DNA of 64,000 bases from Paracoccus sediminilitoris. Lineage in GTDB: Bacteria; Pseudomonadota; Alphaproteobacteria; Rhodobacterales; Rhodobacteraceae. The stretch covers positions 62,001-126,000 of the forward strand of contig NZ_QJPK01000003.1 in the NCBI RefSeq assembly GCF_003259195.1. The letters are read 5' to 3'. The position numbers and the translations under genes were made by a program. The notes under the pieces are model-generated. The model did no database searches, was not told the origin of the DNA, and worked only from the letters and a program-made list of their open reading frames with translations. This document shows positions 24,815 through 35,291 of this stretch, piece after piece (position 1 is the first letter of the stretch; each line of letters starts with the position of its first letter).

Positions 24815-24891
24815 TGGTAGCGGAGGAGGGACTTGAACCCCCGACACGCGGATTATGATTCCGCTGCTCTAACCAACTGAGCTACTCCGCC
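24815..24891 (-). tRNA. tRNA-Met (CAT anticodon), elongator type
   Basis: A 77-base cloverleaf is visible on the minus strand. The acceptor stem is GGCGGAG with CTCCGCT (G1-U72 at the end), the D-loop GCTCAGTTGGTTAGAGC, an anticodon stem GCGGA/TCCGC around loop ATCATAA with anticodon CAT, and a T arm GTCGGGGGTTCAAGTCCC. The CCA end is encoded. It lacks the C1:A72 mismatch of the initiator. Ile2 tRNA also has CAT, but the stems match the elongator Met pattern I know from Rhodobacterales. Confidence 0.93.
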
Positions 24892-24994
24892 ACAGGTGCG
24901 GCGGATTTAGAAGCTTCGGCGGGGGGCGTCAAGCGCTTTGGGGAAAGTTTTTCGACCATTCGCGAATTTCCTGCCACCGCCCGCTTCGGCAATG

Positions 24995-25028
24995 AAAAAC
25001 GCCGCCCCCGGATGGCACGGGGACGGCG
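24995..25028 (-). terminator. Terminator of gltX
   Basis: An 11-bp stem with one G-T pair (arms 25000-25010 and 25018-25028) is followed by TTTTT on the minus strand, 25 bases after the gltX stop. Confidence 0.85.
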
Positions 25029-25053
25029 CTGATTCTGGTCGGACGGTGCGTCT

Positions 25054-26373
25054 TCAGCGGGCCTTGACCACTTGAATCAGCGGCATGACATCGGACATGT
25101 CGGGGCCATGCGCCTGACCGGTGACGGCCTTGCGCAGCGGCATGAACAGGCCCTTGCCCTTGCGGCCCGTGGCCTCCTTGACGGCGCTGGTCCATTCGCC
25201 CCAGGTCTGGTCGGTATAGGGCGGCGGCGGCAGCAGGCTCATGGCCTGGGCGATGAAATCGGCATCCTCGGGGTCGATCTGCGGATCGGCGCCTTGGCTG
25301 AAGATCTGCCACCATGCCTCAAGATCCTCCAGCCGGGTGATGTTCTGCGATGCCACACGCCAGAACCGTTCGGCCTGATCGGCAGGGACGCCCAGTGCTG
25401 CGATGCGGTCCGCGACCTGATCGAAGGGCAGCGACTGGTTGCGTTCGCGGGTCAGCGGCCACAGGTCGTCGGCATCGAATTTCGTGGGTGAAGCCCCGAA
25501 ATTCGATAGATCGAAGCTGTCGGCCAGTTCGTCCAGCGATGCCAGGCCCACGGGCTGACCCGACCCCAGGCGCGCCATCAGGCCCAGCAGGGCTTCGGGG
25601 GCGACGCCGCCTTCGCGCAGATCCTTCAGCGACAGCGCGCCGATCCGCTTGGACAGTTCCTCGCCCTTGGCGCCCGTCAGCAGGCTGTGATGGGCAAAGC
25701 GGGGCGGCGTGCCGCCGATCGACTTGATGATCTGGATCTGGGTGGCGGTGTTGGTGACGTGATCGGACCCGCGCACAATGTCGGTGACAGCCATGTCCGT
25801 GTCGTCGACGCTGCTGGCGAAGGTATAGAGCACCTGCCCATCCGCACGCAGCAGCACCGGGTCGCTGACCGAGGCCGCATCGATCGAGATGTCGCCCAAG
25901 ATGCCGTCATGCCATTCGATCCGTTCGTGATCCAGGCGGAAGCGCCAGTATCCCTGACGTCCTTCGGCGCGCAGGGCATCCTTGTCGGCCTCGCTCAGGT
26001 TCAGGCCGGTGCGGTCATAGACCGGCGGCTTGCCCATGTTCAGCTGCTTCTTGCGCTTCAGGTCCAGCTCGGTCGGGGTCTCGAACACCTCGTAGAAGCG
26101 ACCGTTGGCGCGCAGATCGGCGGCGACCTCGGAATACCGCTCAAGGCGCAGGGACTGGCGTTCCACCCTGTCCCAATGCAGGCCCAGCCAGTCCAGGTCC
26201 CGCTTGATGCCGTCGACATATTCCTGCTTGGAGCGTTCCTGGTCGGTGTCGTCCAGGCGCAGGATGAACTGCCCGCCGTTCTTGCGGGCGATCAGATAGT
26301 TGAACAAGGCGGTGCGCAGATTGCCGACATGGATGTTGCCGGTGGGCGATGGCGCGAAGCGGGTGATGGTCAT
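25054..26373 (-). CDS. gltX: Glutamyl-tRNA synthetase
   Basis: This 439-residue class I synthetase attaches glutamate to tRNA-Glu (and often tRNA-Gln in alphaproteobacteria). It begins MTITRFAPSPTGNIHVGNLR, with the HIGH-type motif HVGN at residues 15-18. The second signature reads ELSKR, where KLSKR is usual. It is on the short side for GltX, as in the second gltX copy many Rhodobacterales carry. AGGAGA precedes the ATG at 26373; the longer frame to 26568 is antisense to the metallopeptidase gene. Confidence 0.95.
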   Translation of the reverse strand: MTITRFAPSPTGNIHVGNLRTALFNYLIARKNGGQFILRLDDTDQERSKQEYVDGIKRDLDWLGLHWDRVERQSLRLERYSEVAADLRANGRFYEVFETPTELDLKRKKQLNMGKPPVYDRTGLNLSEADKDALRAEGRQGYWRFRLDHERIEWHDGILGDISIDAASVSDPVLLRADGQVLYTFASSVDDTDMAVTDIVRGSDHVTNTATQIQIIKSIGGTPPRFAHHSLLTGAKGEELSKRIGALSLKDLREGGVAPEALLGLMARLGSGQPVGLASLDELADSFDLSNFGASPTKFDADDLWPLTRERNQSLPFDQVADRIAALGVPADQAERFWRVASQNITRLEDLEAWWQIFSQGADPQIDPEDADFIAQAMSLLPPPPYTDQTWGEWTSAVKEATGRKGKGLFMPLRKAVTGQAHGPDMSDVMPLIQVVKAR

Positions 26374-26452
26374 GGGGCGTCTCCTGTTACCGGTTGCTCT
26401 TTCACAAAGCCCGGTTTTTGTCCATATCATGGGCCAAACGCAGGAGGCACGG

Positions 26453-26860
26453 ATGAGTGATTGGGACGGGCTTGCAGCCCCGGACGCCGCAGAGATCGAG
26501 GCGATGGCCCGCGCGGCGATGACGGCGCTGCCCGCCGAATTCGCCCCCGCCGCGGCGGCGGTGGCCATCCGGGTGGCCGAATTCGCCCCCGAGGAGATGC
26601 TGGACGAATTGCAGATCGACGATCCGTTCGAACTGACGGGCCTTTATGACGGCATCCCGGTGACCCAGAAATCCATCGCCGACCAGCCCGGCGGGCCGGA
26701 CATCATCTGGCTGTTCCGCCGCCCGATCATCGACGAGTGGGCCGCGCGCGGCGACATAGGACTTCAAGACCTGGTCATCCACGTGGTCACCCACGAAATG
26801 GCCCATCACTTCGGCTGGTCCGACGACGACATCGCCAGCATCGATCGCTGGTGGGAATGA
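26453..26860 (+). CDS. Metallopeptidase family protein (zincin-like, HExxH)
   Basis: This 135-residue protein of the small zincin family (PF06262-like) carries HEMAH at residues 114-118 in VVTHEMAHHFGWSDDDI, matching a zinc-binding HExxH followed by a downstream Asp. The middle has PDIIWLFRRPIIDEW, another family segment. Activity and substrate are not established. AGGAGG at 26442-26447 gives the start. The stop overlaps the pfkB-family start as ATGA. Confidence 0.9.
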   Translation: MSDWDGLAAPDAAEIEAMARAAMTALPAEFAPAAAAVAIRVAEFAPEEMLDELQIDDPFELTGLYDGIPVTQKSIADQPGGPDIIWLFRRPIIDEWAARGDIGLQDLVIHVVTHEMAHHFGWSDDDIASIDRWWE

Positions 26861-27819
26861 GCGGCCAGTCCCCGATCCTGACCGTCACGCTGAACCCGGC
26901 GCTGGACCTGACCACCGCGACCGATCAGGTCGGTCCCGACCGCAAGCTGCGCTGCGACAAGCCCGCGACCTTTCCCGGCGGCGGCGGCATCAACGTCAGC
27001 CGCGCGATCAAGATCATCGGCGGCCAGTCCACGGCGATGGTGGCCCTTGGCGGGGCCAATGGCACCCGCATGGCCGAGATGCTGAAGACATCCGGTCTGC
27101 AGGTCTTGCGGGTGACGGCGCCCGGTGAAACCCGCCAGTCGCTGGCCGTGACCGACCGCGCCACGGGTGGCCAGTTCCGGTTCATCATGCCGGGGCCGGA
27201 ATGGCACATGACCCATGTGTCGGCGGCCATGACCGCCATCGCCGAGGCCGCCCGCGCAGGGGGCTGGGTGGTGGTGTCGGGGTCGAACCCGCCCGGCGTC
27301 GCGGCGGGGTTCGAACAGATGCTGACGGTGCGCCTGAAGGATGGGCGCGCGCGGCTCATGGTCGACGCCGAGGGAGAGGCCCTGCGCGCGCTGGCCGGAT
27401 CATCCATCCCCGTGGACGTGCTGCGCATGGACAGCCGCGAGGCCGAGGGACTTTGCGGGCGCCCCCTGCCCCTGCGCGAGGACAGCGCCGGTTTCGCCGC
27501 CGATCTGGTCCGCAACGGCGCGGCCCATGCGGTGGTCGTGGCGCGGGGGGCGGACGGGTCGGTGGTGGCCACCAAGGAGGGCGCTTGGCACGCGGCGGCG
27601 GCCCCCGTCGACGTGGTCAGCACCGTGGGCGCGGGCGACAGCTTCGTCGCGGGCTTCGTTCTGGCCCTGTCGCGCGGCTGGCCCATGTCCGAGGCCCTGG
27701 CCCTGGGCACTGCCGCCGCATCTGCCGCCGTCATGACGCCCGCGACCGATCTGTGCCATGCCGAAGACGTGCGCCATTTCTATTCGCAGCGCGACGTGAC
27801 CCTTCTGACGCCCCGATAG
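26857..27819 (+). CDS. PfkB-family hexose kinase (1-phosphofructokinase-like)
   Basis: The 320-residue sugar kinase starts ILTVTLNPALDLTT, as 1-phosphofructokinases, tagatose-6-phosphate kinases and E. coli PfkB do. The GGGGINVSRAIKIIGG motif binds substrate, and STVGAGDSFVAGFV near residue 255 holds the catalytic Asp and anion hole. The substrate (fructose-1-P or fructose-6-P) cannot be told from sequence alone; no PTS genes are adjacent, which favours the fructose-6-P type. Translation is coupled to the metallopeptidase gene by ATGA. Confidence 0.9.
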   Translation: MSGQSPILTVTLNPALDLTTATDQVGPDRKLRCDKPATFPGGGGINVSRAIKIIGGQSTAMVALGGANGTRMAEMLKTSGLQVLRVTAPGETRQSLAVTDRATGGQFRFIMPGPEWHMTHVSAAMTAIAEAARAGGWVVVSGSNPPGVAAGFEQMLTVRLKDGRARLMVDAEGEALRALAGSSIPVDVLRMDSREAEGLCGRPLPLREDSAGFAADLVRNGAAHAVVVARGADGSVVATKEGAWHAAAAPVDVVSTVGAGDSFVAGFVLALSRGWPMSEALALGTAAASAAVMTPATDLCHAEDVRHFYSQRDVTLLTPR

Positions 27820-27834
27820 GGCGGCAAACAAAAA

Positions 27835-27856
27835 AGGCCGTCCCGCAGGACGGCCT
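27835..27856 (-). terminator. Bidirectional terminator between pfkB-like gene and the 27881 gene
   Basis: A perfect 9-bp stem AGGCCGTCC/GGACGGCCT has a 4-base loop. The T-run is strong on the minus strand (TTTTTTG) and weak on the plus strand. Confidence 0.8.
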
Positions 27857-27880
27857 GAAAATCGTGATGCGACGGGGTGG

Positions 27881-28207
27881 TCAGGCGGCTTCGGCCTCTT
27901 CGGCTTCGGCGGCCATGCGGCGCTCGCTTTCCTCGCGCGACAGCGCGACCGAGGTGCGCACGCCCTTCGAGACAAATTCCATCAGACCCTTCACGACGCG
28001 TTCGTTGGGGTCGATCCCAGCACAGGACAGAACCTCGCGGCCATCGCGCGACCGTGCCCAGCGGGCAATCTGTTCGGGGCCGTTTCCATATTTCTTGTCA
28101 TCGGCGATGGCATCGTCCAGCGCCGCCAGAACCACCGCTGCAAACAGCTTGCGGGCCCGCTGGCCCTGTTCGAAATTGAAGGCCGAGCCGTCAACAAAAT
28201 CGCGCAT
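27881..28207 (-). CDS. Small conserved hypothetical protein, acidic tail
   Basis: The product has 108 residues and starts MRDFVDGSAFNFEQGQRARK, followed by a helical region (LFAAVVLAALDDAIADDKKYG) and a tail of Glu and Ala (EESERRMAAEAEEAEAA). It looks soluble: the hydrophobic patch is too short and mixed for a membrane helix. I recall near-identical short proteins in many Rhodobacterales (possibly the DUF6280 group) but no established function. It ends in a strong terminator. A 7-bp inverted repeat (28227-28233 with 28243-28249) lies about 20 bases upstream of its start. Confidence 0.8.
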   Translation of the reverse strand: MRDFVDGSAFNFEQGQRARKLFAAVVLAALDDAIADDKKYGNGPEQIARWARSRDGREVLSCAGIDPNERVVKGLMEFVSKGVRTSVALSREESERRMAAEAEEAEAA

Positions 28208-28568
28208 CTCGTTTCGTCCATCTCTTGCGGCTCTGATAAGGCAACAGAGCCTTTGGGGAAAACTTGAACGCTTTCCCAGTTTCTTAAAATCCGTTTCTCC
28301 GACGGTGACGCCCGCCTTAGCCTTTCGGAACGCCGATTCGGTATCCCCCGGATCGCATGTCAGCCATGTTCTTAGCGCATGACGCCCAAATTGCGGGAAT
28401 TTTTACCCCTGCGACGTCACGTCAGCGAATTGGTGCCACAGATCGCGCCTTGACAACGCCGCAGATCCGTTCTGGTTGCCTCATTCGTTCTGCCTCGATA
28501 TAGGGGCAGCATCATGCCGTTCAACACGCGGACGGCCGGAATTTTCCGCAAACACGCAAGAGCATCCC
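28208..28568. promoter_or_regulatory. 361-bp divergent intergenic region upstream of efp
   Basis: No gene is evident. It must hold the promoters of efp and of the 27881-28207 gene. A perfect 7-bp inverted repeat GGCTCTG/CAGAGCC (28227-28249) lies in the leader of the minus-strand gene, and an efp promoter candidate lies at 28476-28504. Confidence 0.6.
28476..28504 (+). promoter_or_regulatory. Candidate promoter of efp
   Basis: TTGCCT and TATAGG are separated by exactly 17 bases, a fair match to a housekeeping sigma-70 promoter. The efp start is 65 bases downstream. Confidence 0.4.
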
Positions 28569-29132
28569 ATGCCCAAAATCAACGGCAATGAAATTCGTCC
28601 CGGCAACGTGCTGGAACATGATGGCGGCCTGTGGGGCGCCGTGAAGGTCAGCCACGTCAAGCCCGGCAAGGGCGGCGCCTTTGCCCAGGTCGAGATGAAG
28701 AACCTGCGCGACGGCCGCAAGCTGAACGAACGCTTCCGCAGCGAAGACAAGGTCGAACGCGTCCGCTTGGACCAGAAAGACCAGCAATTCCTGTACGAAA
28801 CCGACGGCAAGCTGGTCTTCATGGATAACGAGACCTTCGAGCAGACGGAACTGGACGCCGATCTTCTGGGTGACCGCCGCCCCTTCCTGCAGGACGGCAT
28901 GATCGCCACCGTCGAATATTACGGCGAGGAAGCCCTCTCGGTTTCGATCCCGCAGAAGGTCACCTGCACCGTCGCCGAAACCGAGCCGGTCGTCAAAGGC
29001 CAGACCGCGGCCAACAGCTACAAGCCCGCGACGCTGGACAACGGCGTGCGCATCATGATCCCGCCCTTCGTCGGCGAGGGCGAGGCGATCATCGTCAATA
29101 CCGAAGCCTTCGAATACAGCGAACGCGCCTGA
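28569..29132 (+). CDS. efp: Translation elongation factor P
   Basis: EF-P binds ribosomes stalled at polyproline stretches. The 187-residue product starts [20 protein letters not shown] and carries Lys34 in [12 protein letters not shown], the residue at the tip that is modified in many bacteria. The second and third OB domains follow ([28 protein letters not shown]). No epmA or epmB gene is in the window, so modification cannot be judged. A terminator hairpin lies after the stop. Confidence 0.97.
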   Translation: MPKINGNEIRPGNVLEHDGGLWGAVKVSHVKPGKGGAFAQVEMKNLRDGRKLNERFRSEDKVERVRLDQKDQQFLYETDGKLVFMDNETFEQTELDADLLGDRRPFLQDGMIATVEYYGEEALSVSIPQKVTCTVAETEPVVKGQTAANSYKPATLDNGVRIMIPPFVGEGEAIIVNTEAFEYSERA

Positions 29133-29161
29133 TCCAGACTTTACGCCCAAGCAGAATTTCG

Positions 29162-29193
29162 ACGCCCCGCGGCATGTGCCGGCGGGGCGTTTT
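29162..29193 (+). terminator. Terminator of efp
   Basis: A perfect 9-bp stem ACGCCCCGC/GCGGGGCGT is followed by TTTT, 30 bases after the efp stop. Confidence 0.85.
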
Positions 29194-29292
29194 GCCATCA
29201 CGCCTGCGTCGTCACGATGCAGTGATCGGGTGCATTCGGCGTGGTTCGGCCCCGCCACCGGATGCAAATCTGCGTCATCGAAGGGGGCAAGG

Positions 29293-29658
29293 ATGAACGA
29301 TCTGCTGAACCTGCTGGGCCGTATTCTGATCGCGCTGCTGTTCCTGGGCGGTGCCGTGCAGAAATTCACCGACCCTGTGCAGGTCGAGCGGATGATCGCC
29401 AGCCTGGGCCTGCCCGCCGACCTGGTCTGGCCGGTGGCCGTCTTCAACCTGGCGGCGGGACTGGCGCTGATCTTCGGGCCCTGGGTGCGGGGCTGGGCGC
29501 TGGTGCTGGCGGTCTATTGCATCGCGACCAGCTGGTTTCACTGGCAGCTGCGCGCCGATCCCTGGCAAGTCACCATCGTCGTCAAGAACTGGGCCATCGC
29601 AGGCGGGCTGCTGATCCTGGCCGCCCAGGGCCCCGGCAGACGGGTGCGCTGGCGCTAA
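29293..29658 (+). CDS. DoxX-family membrane protein
   Basis: The product has 121 residues and four hydrophobic segments. It opens with LLNLLGRILIALLFLGGAVQKF, the DoxX family pattern, followed by PADLVWPVAVFNLAAGLALI and a WFHWQ segment. DoxX proteins are often linked to redox or sulfur metabolism, but the function here is unknown. AAGGGGG precedes the ATG at 29293; the upstream frame crosses the efp terminator. Its TAA stop overlaps the TAG stop of the convergent dinB in CTAA. Confidence 0.85.
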   Translation: MNDLLNLLGRILIALLFLGGAVQKFTDPVQVERMIASLGLPADLVWPVAVFNLAAGLALIFGPWVRGWALVLAVYCIATSWFHWQLRADPWQVTIVVKNWAIAGGLLILAAQGPGRRVRWR

Positions 29659-30758
29659 TCGAACAGGCTCAGCTGGCCGTCATCGGGTTCGGCGTCGAAA
29701 CCCGACAGCGTGATCCCCAGCAGACGCACCCCGCGCGGGTCGGGCAGCACCCCCGCCGCCAGATCCCGCGCCACGGCCAGCATCTGGTCGCGCCCGGCGA
29801 CCGCCGCCCCCATGCTGCGCGCCCGCGTGATCTGCTGGAAATCGCTGAACTTGACCTTCAGCGTCACGGTCCGCCCCTGCAGGCGGTGCTTGTCGACATG
29901 GGTCCAGACCTTGTCCGCCAAGGGTGCCAGCGCATCGGAGGCGGCCTCCAGCGTCATCAGATCGGCCGAAAAGGTGTTTTCCGCCCCCACGGATTTGCGG
30001 ATCCGGTCCGGGCTGACCCGCCGATGGTCCACCCCGCGCGCGATGTTCCAGTAATAGCGCCCCGCCTTGCCAAAGCGCCGCGTCAGGAAATCCAGGTCCT
30101 GCGCCCGCAGGTCGGCACCGGTCAGGATGCCCATCGCCTGCATCTTGGCGACCGTGGCGGGGCCGATGCCGTGGAACTTGCCCACCGGCAGGTCCAGCAC
30201 GAAGTCCGGTCCCCGGTCGGGGGTGATGACGCACAGCCCGTCAGGCTTGTTCTGGTCCGAGGCCAGCTTGGCCAGGAACTTGTTGTAACTGACGCCGGCG
30301 CTGGCGGTCAGGCGGGTTTCGGCACGGATGGCGGCACGGATGGCCTTCGCGACCTGGGTCGCGGTCTGGCCGGGCTCCAGGCGGTCGGTGACGTCCAGAT
30401 AGGCCTCGTCCAGCGACAGCGGCTCGATCAGGGGGGTATGGCGCGCAAAGATGGCGCGGATCTGCTGGCTGACCTCGCGATAGACCTCGAAGCGGGGGCG
30501 CACGAAGACCAGGTCGGGGCAAAGCCGCGCGGCGGTGACGGATGGCATGGCCGAACGCACGCCAAAGACCCGCGCCTCATAGCTGGCGGCAGCCACGACA
30601 CCTCGCGCCGCCGATCCGCCCACCGCCACCGGCCTGCCGCGCAATTCGGGCAGGTCACGCTGTTCGACCGAGGCATAGAAGGCATCCATGTCGATATGGA
30701 TGATCTTGCGCAGCGGCGGGGCTGCGTCGTCACGGGGCGGCGCCGCCCCGGAGGTCAT
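29655..30758 (-). CDS. dinB: DNA polymerase IV
   Basis: This Y-family translesion polymerase has 367 residues. The catalytic motifs are IIHIDMDAFYASVEQ near the N-terminus and PLSLDEAYLDVTD, with the steric-gate region and GVSYNKFLAKLASDQNKP following. The protein ends in QLSLFD, a textbook beta-clamp binding motif, so it should be recruited to the replication clamp. It is last in an operon with an ABC exporter and ygfZ, all linked by ATGA overlaps. I see no clear LexA box directly upstream, which is expected in mid-operon. Confidence 0.96.
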   Translation of the reverse strand: MTSGAAPPRDDAAPPLRKIIHIDMDAFYASVEQRDLPELRGRPVAVGGSAARGVVAAASYEARVFGVRSAMPSVTAARLCPDLVFVRPRFEVYREVSQQIRAIFARHTPLIEPLSLDEAYLDVTDRLEPGQTATQVAKAIRAAIRAETRLTASAGVSYNKFLAKLASDQNKPDGLCVITPDRGPDFVLDLPVGKFHGIGPATVAKMQAMGILTGADLRAQDLDFLTRRFGKAGRYYWNIARGVDHRRVSPDRIRKSVGAENTFSADLMTLEAASDALAPLADKVWTHVDKHRLQGRTVTLKVKFSDFQQITRARSMGAAVAGRDQMLAVARDLAAGVLPDPRGVRLLGITLSGFDAEPDDGQLSLFD

Positions 30759-31482
30759 TCAGGATAAAGCCGCGCATCCGCGGCCTGCATGTCCTCGGCC
30801 ACGCGGTCATGGCGCACATGGGCGATGGCCCGCCCCCCCGATTGGGTGAACAGCGTCCCGACATCCTTGCCCCCCGCCGTGATGGTCGTACCGATGGGGG
30901 CCTGACCATCGATGCGCAGGGTCTGGATGCCCTTCCGCAGCTCGGTCTTGTGCTTCATGCGGGCAGTGACCTCCTGTCCGACATAGCAGCCCTTGCGGAA
31001 ATCGACGCCGTGCAGACGCTCGAACCCGGTTTCTAGGATGAAGGTCTCGTTCGGGATCAGCTCGATCAGCGTCTCGGGGATCAGGTTCGCCACGCGGATC
31101 GCATCCCAATCGGTGCCGTCATCGGCGGGCAGATCGGCGGGCGCCGCATAGAGCCGCCAGCCAAGCGCCGGGTGGCGTGGATCGGGAATGGCGCCATCGG
31201 GGGCGGAACCGGTGCCGCGCGCCACGGCCAGATCGGTCATTTCCAGCTCGACCTTGCTGCGCAGCTTGTACATGGTCAGCCGCCGCAGCAGGTCGTCGGC
31301 CAGCCCTGCGTCCACGTCGATCAGCAGCGCATCGCCATCCGGCACGATCAGGAAATCGACCAAATACTTGCCTTGGGGCGTCAGGATCGCCGCCCAGCAG
31401 GGGGCACGCCGGACGTCGTTGGTGACAAGCCCCTGCAAAAAGGCAGTGCTGTCGGCGCCGGTCACGCGGATGATCTTGCGGG

Positions 31483-31486
<4 letters not shown>
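30755..31486 (-). CDS. ygfZ: Folate-binding protein YgfZ (GcvT-like)
   Basis: The 243-residue protein supports iron-sulfur cluster enzymes in a tetrahydrofolate-dependent way. The family signature KGCYVGQEVTARM is present near residue 165, with its conserved Cys. The N-terminal part (FLQGLVTNDV, LTPQGKYLVDFLI) is GcvT-like. ATGA overlaps exist on both sides, with the ABC exporter upstream and dinB downstream. Confidence 0.94.
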
Positions 31487-33336
<1,850 letters not shown>

Positions 33337-33470
33337 CGTAACTTGGCCCCAGCTTTACCCCGTTCCCCCCTGCCCCCACAAGACCATGCCCCCTGCAAGC
33401 CTCACTGGGGCGGTTGACGGCTGGCGGAGGTGGGCCTACCGATCCTTGCATGATGTGAAGGATACCGCAG

Positions 33471-34640
33471 ATGAGCCTAGCCCACGGTCACGACCTGATT
33501 GCCATTCCCGGCCCCTCGCCCGTTCCGGCCCGCGTGCTGAATGCGGCGCACCGCGCCTCGCCCGACATCTATGGCGACGCGCTGACGCAGGTGAACGTGG
33601 CGGTGATGGGTCAGCTGAAGCGGCTGGCGGGCACCACGCAGCATCTGGCGCCCTATATCGGCAATGGCCATGCGGGGTGGCAGGCGGCGGCGGACAACCT
33701 GTTCGATCCGGGCGATCACGTGCTGGTCCTGACCTGCGGCCATTTCGGGCGGTCCTGGGCCGAGATGCTGACGCAGAGCGGCATCCGGGCCGAACGCCTG
33801 GATTTCGGCAACCGGCCCGCCGATCCCGACCGGCTGGCCGACAGGCTGGCCCAAGACCGCGCCGGCAGCATCCGCGCCGTGCTGGTCTGCCAGACCGACA
33901 CGGCCAGCGCCACCATGGCCGACATTCCCGCCCTGAAGGCCGCGATGGGCGATCACCCGGCACTGCTGGTGGTGGATGCCATCGCCTCGCTTGGATGCGC
34001 ACCGATGAGGATGGACGACTGGGGCGTCGACGTGCTGATCGCGGCCAGCCAGAAGGGCATGATGTGCCTGCCCGGCACTGCCTTCGTCTGGTTTTCCGAC
34101 CGTGCGGCCAAGGGTGGGCGCCAGGGTGCCGCATCGCCCTATTGGGACTGGCAGCTGCGCGCCGATGCCGAGGCGCTGTGGCGCTTCTGGGGCGGCACGC
34201 CCCCGGTCCAGCAGGTCTTTGCCCTGCAGGAGGCGCTGACCATGATTCTGGACGAGGAAGGGCTGGAGGCCGTCTGGACCCGCCACGCCCGTCTGGCGCA
34301 GGTGGTCTGGGCTGCGGTCGATGCCTGGGGTGTGCAGGGCGACATCGCGCTGCCGGTCGCAGACCCGGCGGCGCGGGCGCCGTCGGTCACGGCGGTGAGG
34401 ATGCCGCGCGCGGACGAACTGCGGGCCTGGGTGACGCGCGAATGCGGCGTGACGCTTGGGGTGGGCTTGGGTGCGCAGGACCCGGCCAATGCGCTGCGCA
34501 TCGCCCATATGGGACATTGCAACGCCGCGATGATGATGGGCACGCTTGGCGCCATCGAGGCGGGACTGACCGCGTTGGACATCCCCCATGGAAAGGGCGC
34601 GCTGGAGGCTGCGGCGACCAGCATCGCGCGGTCGGCCTAA
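33471..34640 (+). CDS. Class V aminotransferase (alanine/serine-glyoxylate aminotransferase-like)
   Basis: The PLP enzyme has 389 residues. It opens with IAIPGPSPVPARVLNAAHR, as alanine-glyoxylate and serine-glyoxylate aminotransferases do, contains GNGHAGWQAAADNLF, and has the PLP lysine at residue 195 in AASQKGMMCLPG, with the preceding Asp in VVDAIASLG. Serine-glyoxylate activity would tie it to one-carbon or glyoxylate metabolism, but the substrate is inferred. GAAGGA is 7 bases before the ATG. The TAA stop overlaps the rsmD stop in CTAA. Confidence 0.88.
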   Translation: MSLAHGHDLIAIPGPSPVPARVLNAAHRASPDIYGDALTQVNVAVMGQLKRLAGTTQHLAPYIGNGHAGWQAAADNLFDPGDHVLVLTCGHFGRSWAEMLTQSGIRAERLDFGNRPADPDRLADRLAQDRAGSIRAVLVCQTDTASATMADIPALKAAMGDHPALLVVDAIASLGCAPMRMDDWGVDVLIAASQKGMMCLPGTAFVWFSDRAAKGGRQGAASPYWDWQLRADAEALWRFWGGTPPVQQVFALQEALTMILDEEGLEAVWTRHARLAQVVWAAVDAWGVQGDIALPVADPAARAPSVTAVRMPRADELRAWVTRECGVTLGVGLGAQDPANALRIAHMGHCNAAMMMGTLGAIEAGLTALDIPHGKGALEAAATSIARSA

Positions 34641-35206
34641 CTGTCTTCGGACCAGCGGGCCAGCGTGACAATGGTATCGCCATAGCTGCGCCGGTCCAGC
34701 AGTCTGGCGCGGATCGGCAGCAGGGGCGGGCGCGACTCCTCCCATACGATGGTGGCGCCGGGGGCGATCCAATTGCCTGCGGCGGCCGAGGCCAGCGCGG
34801 CCTCGCCCTTGCCCTGCGCATAGGGCGGGTCCAGCAGGATCAGCGAATAGGGTGCGCCGGGGTTCATCCCCAGCTTGGTCGCATCGCGGCGCCAGTGGTC
34901 GGTCACCCCTTCGGCGCGGGCGCGTTCGATGTTCTGGCGGATCAGCGCCCGCGACTTGGCGCCATCGTCGACGAAAGAGACATGGGCGGCGCCGCGCGAC
35001 AACGCCTCGAGGCCCAAGGCGCCGGTGCCTGCGAAAAGGTCCAGCACCCGTGCACCGGGGACGGGATTGCCATGGCTGCCATTGATCAGCAGGTTGAAGA
35101 TGGATTCGCGCACCCGGTCGGTGGTCGGGCGCAGATGGGCGGCGGGGTCGCCTTCGCCCAGATCGACCAGCTTCAGGCCGCGCATCGAGCCGCCGACGAT
35201 CCTCAT
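34637..35206 (-). CDS. rsmD: 16S rRNA (guanine966-N2)-methyltransferase
   Basis: The 189-residue product starts MRIVGGSMRGLKL. The SAM-binding motif is VLDLFAGTGALGLEALSRG, and the catalytic motif is LLDPPY (NPPY-type), with RPTTDRVRESIFN as the family signature before it. It methylates G966 of 16S rRNA in the assembled small subunit. It is convergent to the aminotransferase gene. Confidence 0.95.
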   Translation of the reverse strand: MRIVGGSMRGLKLVDLGEGDPAAHLRPTTDRVRESIFNLLINGSHGNPVPGARVLDLFAGTGALGLEALSRGAAHVSFVDDGAKSRALIRQNIERARAEGVTDHWRRDATKLGMNPGAPYSLILLDPPYAQGKGEAALASAAAGNWIAPGATIVWEESRPPLLPIRARLLDRRSYGDTIVTLARWSEDS

Positions 35207-35224
35207 GATTGCGTCCCGCGACGG

Positions 35225-35260
35225 CGGGGGGCTGCCTGCCCCCCGCGCCCCCCGGGGGCG
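35225..35260 (-). repeat. Very GC-rich hairpin between the flavoprotein gene and rsmD
   Basis: CGGGGGGC/GCCCCCCG (35225-35245) is a perfect 8-bp stem, followed at once by the near-palindrome CGCCCCCCGGGGGCG (35246-35260). It lies after the stop of the upstream minus-strand gene, so it may end that transcript, though it lacks a T-run. A similar element stands after the peroxiredoxin gene. Confidence 0.5.
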
Positions 35261-35291
35261 GTTCCTTCGCGGCGGTGTCGGGGTGTCGGCA

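Noticed and set aside
24815-24891. tRNA-Ile2 (lysidine) reading of the CAT anticodon
   Set aside because: The acceptor and anticodon stems match elongator tRNA-Met rather than the GGCCCCT-type Ile2 tRNA, though only a model-based score would settle it.
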